From: Isochrysis galbana | Taxonomy: Eukaryota; Haptophyta; Isochrysidales; Isochrysidaceae | Reading direction: 5' to 3' | DNA length: 64,000 bases | Assembly: GCA_018136815.1 (NCBI GenBank) | Contig: CM030934.1 | Coordinates: 1,998,695-2,062,694, forward strand | Shown: positions 61,331 through 64,000 of the stretch, one piece after another | Layout: every line of letters begins with the position of its first letter | Numbering within the stretch: the stretch's first letter is position 1 | The notes under the pieces: generated by a model | Database searches by the model: none | What the model saw: only the letters and a program-made list of their open reading frames with translations | What the model was told of the DNA's origin: nothing | Position numbers and translations under genes: made by a program

Positions 61331-64000
61331 ATGTCCCTCTCCGACTACGCCTTTGGCCGCCGCACCACTCTCCCAACCACCCAGCGGCCATCGGAGGACG
61401 ACCTCCGCTTCTCCTTTGAGCTCCACCACAAGTCCTCCTCTTCCTCCCTCCCCTACTGGCAGCAGGGAGACGAGGAGCTCGATTCAGAGACCAATCTTCT
61501 CCTCCGAAGGGCTTTGCGCTCCGATCCGTCGGTTACAGCCGAGTTACACCGCTTCTGGGCGGTCTACGCCAAGGATTCCGCGGGACGGGTGAGCAAGACA
61601 GAGTATCTCAACGTGCACGCCAAGCTCTCCGCCGTGCTCATCCCCGATTTGACCCATGAGGAGGTCGTGGCTGCGGGAGAGGAGGATTGGGAGTCAGATT
61701 CAAAGGGGAAAGAGAAGATTGGAGAGGAGGAGGTCTGCGACTGCCTGTTCGAGCTGGCGGACCTTTGGTGCTCTTCGATCGACGCGGCGGAGTACGCATC
61801 TTTCCTGCGCAAGCTCTTCAAGAGGGTCACGGTCAAGTATGTGCGGAGCAAGGACGGGCGCGTACTCACGTCGCAGCCGTCGAAGCCCGTCAAGCATAAG
61901 CTTGAGGCGTACCGCTCGTTTAGGGAGAGCAGGCGACGCGCATCAGGCGGGGGCGGGCTGGCAAGCACCATGCCCGTGCTTGGACGTCGCGCATCCATCG
62001 CCGAGCCCGACTACAAGGACGGCGTCTTCTCCGTGCGCAGGCCTGAGCGGCCGCTGCACGCTGAGCACGATGGTGTCGGTGAGGGGGCGACAGATGTGGA
62101 GGCGCCGGCCGAAGGCGGCGGCGAGGATCGCGCCGAGGCGACAGTGGAGGGCGCCGAAGTCGGTCTTCGCGAGGGCGAGGAGGGTGCGGACGCCGGCGCA
62201 GACGGGCCGGCCAATGAGGAGGAGGAGGAGGAAGAGGAGGTGGATGGGAGTGATGACAAGATCACTGAGCCCGCAGAGGGCGAGACCGTCACCTACGGTT
62301 GGGCGGCGGAAGAGCACCTCTTCCCGCTCGTGCTCTACTCGGAGGGCCCCCTCGACTTCCGCCAATTTGAGTCGGGTGGCGAGGAGGAGGACATCGACGA
62401 GGCCGGCCGCCGAGCGGCACCCGCCCCTGCGCCACCAGCGCCAACGGACACTTCAACCGCCGAGGCAGCGGCGCGCTCGCGTCTCTCCTTCAGCGCTCGC
62501 ATGCCGCTCTCAAGGCGAGGCTCGTACAAGCTGACGCCGCGGGCAGCGGAGGTGGCGGCGGAGGTGCGCGTCGAGGTGGATGTCGCGCCAGAGGCGGGAC
62601 CAGGAGGCGAGCCCAAGGCGGATGCGGAGGCGCGACACGAGGCGATAGGAGCGGAGCAAGCGGTCGAAGATTCGGACGAGGCCGCGAGCTCTGCCAGAGC
62701 CGATGTTGTGGCGCTGCCTGCCATGCCCGAGACGGCTGCTGCAATTGCGGAGGTGAAGGGGGTCGCGCCTCCAGCAGAGGCCGAGGGTGCGACGCCACCG
62801 TCGGATGCTCGGGGTGCTGCACCCATGGAGCAGGCCGAGGGCGTCACACTCCCGACGGAAGCTGCCTCGCCTCAAACAGAGGCCGAACGCCCGGCACCGG
62901 CCGAGGCCGCGCCAGAGCCTCCGCAACGGCGCGTGAGCTACGAGGAGCTTGCCGCTCAGGTGGCCGTAGAGGTGTCCGTCCACGAGCGCGAGGCCATCGA
63001 GGGCGCGGCGAAGCGGCCCTCCATCGTCCGTGCCCTCCCGCCCGACCTGCTGCGCCGGAGCCAGCGCGCCTCCCTCAAAAACCTGATCCAGATCTCGCAT
63101 GCGGACGCCAAGCCGGGCGCAGGAGCGCTTGCGGCACTCCATGCGCCAGAGGCGGCCAGCGGAGATGCCTCAGCAGTGGCGGCGGCCCGCCGCGGGCCCA
63201 CTTCGGCATCGGCGCCCTTCACTGAGAAGCCGAACCCAATATACCCGCCTCTGCCCTCGCTCGCGCCCCCGACTGACGCCCCGACGGACTTGTACTGGAA
63301 GCTCGCCGCCGACGCTGCCCCCTTAGACGCAGAGGCGCTCCTGACGCCCGAGGTGCTGGAGGCATCCACGGCGGCTGCTGTCGCCGCGGCCTACTCCACT
63401 GCGCCGAAGCTCCTAGCATCCGTGCTGCACGCTGGAGAGGCCACCGATGCTCGTGCTGCGGCGGCGGCAAAGGCGCTGGCCGAAGCCCTCGCAGAGGCTC
63501 TCGACCTGCCACTAGTGGACGGCGCCAATGCCACAGACGGTGCTTGCAGCGTGTCTACGGCGGGGCTCGTGCGCGCGCTCAACGATGTGGGGGCGGCGGC
63601 GGCGGGCGGCGTCGTCCTTGGCGTCAACGCGGCGGAGGCGGCGGCGGTCATCAAGAATGACACGGGCGCCGCCCTAAGCCCGAAGAGTGTGTTCATCACG
63701 TGCGGCGGCGCGCCGGCTCCCGCTGCCTCTACAGGTAGAGATTGCCCCGACGCAGCGGGTTCCTCACCGTGTGCACCCACCTCCCCCAGCCCCTCCAACC
63801 TGACAGCCAGCCGTAAGCTGCCATCCCTCCCGCCCGGTCCGCCCAACCCACTATGTCCGGACATCGCTGAATCGCCAGCCTCGCGCCTTGCACCCCCACA
63901 GGCACCGCCATCTTGCATGGCGGGCTTCCGCTTTCGCAGCTTGTGGACGCTGCCCTCAACGCGCTGGGGCAGCCTCTCCCACGGCCTCGAGCAGTGCACG
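61331..64000 (+). CDS. Large acidic/Ala-rich protein with EF-hand-like region, partial
   Basis: The frame is open from MSLSDYAFGRRTTLPTTQRP at 61331 to 63734. There a CTACAG|GTAGAG donor and an acceptor at 63899-63901 define an intron of 167 bp (phase 1). The frame continues as TAILHGGLPLSQLVDAALNA to the window edge. Residues about 60-180 (LHRFWAVYAKDSAGRVSKTE, VCDCLFELADLWCSSIDAAE and YASFLRKLFKRVTVKY) resemble paired, degenerate EF-hand helices common in flagellar and calcium-responsive proteins of protists. A long acidic, Ala/Glu/Pro-rich disordered region follows (about 230-560). A more ordered part (about 640-800, including ALAEALDLPLVDG and SVFITCGG) comes next and may continue as a new domain past the edge. 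The function is unassigned; a flagellar-associated role is a guess. Confidence 0.65.
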   Translation, partial: MSLSDYAFGRRTTLPTTQRPSEDDLRFSFELHHKSSSSSLPYWQQGDEELDSETNLLLRRALRSDPSVTAELHRFWAVYAKDSAGRVSKTEYLNVHAKLSAVLIPDLTHEEVVAAGEEDWESDSKGKEKIGEEEVCDCLFELADLWCSSIDAAEYASFLRKLFKRVTVKYVRSKDGRVLTSQPSKPVKHKLEAYRSFRESRRRASGGGGLASTMPVLGRRASIAEPDYKDGVFSVRRPERPLHAEHDGVGEGATDVEAPAEGGGEDRAEATVEGAEVGLREGEEGADAGADGPANEEEEEEEEVDGSDDKITEPAEGETVTYGWAAEEHLFPLVLYSEGPLDFRQFESGGEEEDIDEAGRRAAPAPAPPAPTDTSTAEAAARSRLSFSARMPLSRRGSYKLTPRAAEVAAEVRVEVDVAPEAGPGGEPKADAEARHEAIGAEQAVEDSDEAASSARADVVALPAMPETAAAIAEVKGVAPPAEAEGATPPSDARGAAPMEQAEGVTLPTEAASPQTEAERPAPAEAAPEPPQRRVSYEELAAQVAVEVSVHEREAIEGAAKRPSIVRALPPDLLRRSQRASLKNLIQISHADAKPGAGALAALHAPEAASGDASAVAAARRGPTSASAPFTEKPNPIYPPLPSLAPPTDAPTDLYWKLAADAAPLDAEALLTPEVLEASTAAAVAAAYSTAPKLLASVLHAGEATDARAAAAAKALAEALAEALDLPLVDGANATDGACSVSTAGLVRALNDVGAAAAGGVVLGVNAAEAAAVIKNDTGAALSPKSVFITCGGAPAPAASTGRDCPDAAGSSPCAPTSPSPSNLTASRKLPSLPPGPPNPLCPDIAESPASRLAPPQAPPSCMAGFRFRSLWTLPSTRWGSLSHGLEQCT

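Overview
This window is nuclear DNA from a GC-rich unicellular eukaryote, most likely a microalga; a haptophyte or similar lineage is my best guess. The evidence is high-GC coding sequence with strong codon bias, short GT-AG introns with CAG acceptors, proline-rich secreted proteins, a plant-type secreted phospholipase A2, a Nod19-family protein and conserved eukaryotic housekeeping genes (PSMD8/RPN12, CLEC16A, a VAP-type MSP protein). Low-complexity tracts and layered transposable elements are abundant. No rRNA, tRNA, CRISPR or bacterial features were seen. One run of 100 Ns (31722-31821) marks an assembly gap.

Layout. 1-6.3 kb: a Pro/His-rich coiled-coil gene (+), then a divergent pair made of a phospholipase A2-like gene (-) and a TIM-barrel-like secreted or plastid protein (+). 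6.9-8.9 kb: dispersed repeats. 9.2-12.7 kb: a CLEC16A orthologue (+). 13.6-15.7 kb: a hAT-type transposase split by a retroposon. 17-18.4 kb: an MSP-domain gene (-). 19.7-26.3 kb: two copies, in opposite orientation, of an unusual transposon family that carries about 203-bp satellite arrays. 26.6-27.8 kb: PSMD8/RPN12 (+). 28-33.2 kb: a hAT MITE, a deleted hAT element inside a 13-bp minisatellite, the gap and a LINE ORF1. 34.4-36.3 kb: a Nod19-family gene (+). 37-39.8 kb: hAT and LINE debris. 39.9-41.8 kb: a FAM72 domain fused to a RING finger (-). 43.3-45.9 kb: a third satellite-carrying element and a patchwork of LINE pieces. 46.6-48.5 kb: an unrecognised three-exon gene (-). 49-58.1 kb: a compound LTR-retroelement fossil (copia-like gag, Ty3 chromovirus pol). 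58.1-60.6 kb: an AT-richer orphan reading frame with a tandem array, then a Harbinger-type transposase gene. 61.3-64 kb: a large gene with an EF-hand-like region, running off the window.

The host genes do not form one pathway. They do share a promoter architecture: most start codons are preceded on the coding strand by a long polypyrimidine (CT-rich) tract.

The most novel feature is the satellite-carrying transposon family (19667-21675, 22858-26335, and a truncated copy at 43322-43993). Copies share the terminal motif TAGCCCGGTCACTCACT. The two complete copies have 7-bp target duplications and two different long arms, and all three carry homologous tandem arrays with a period of 202-206 bp.
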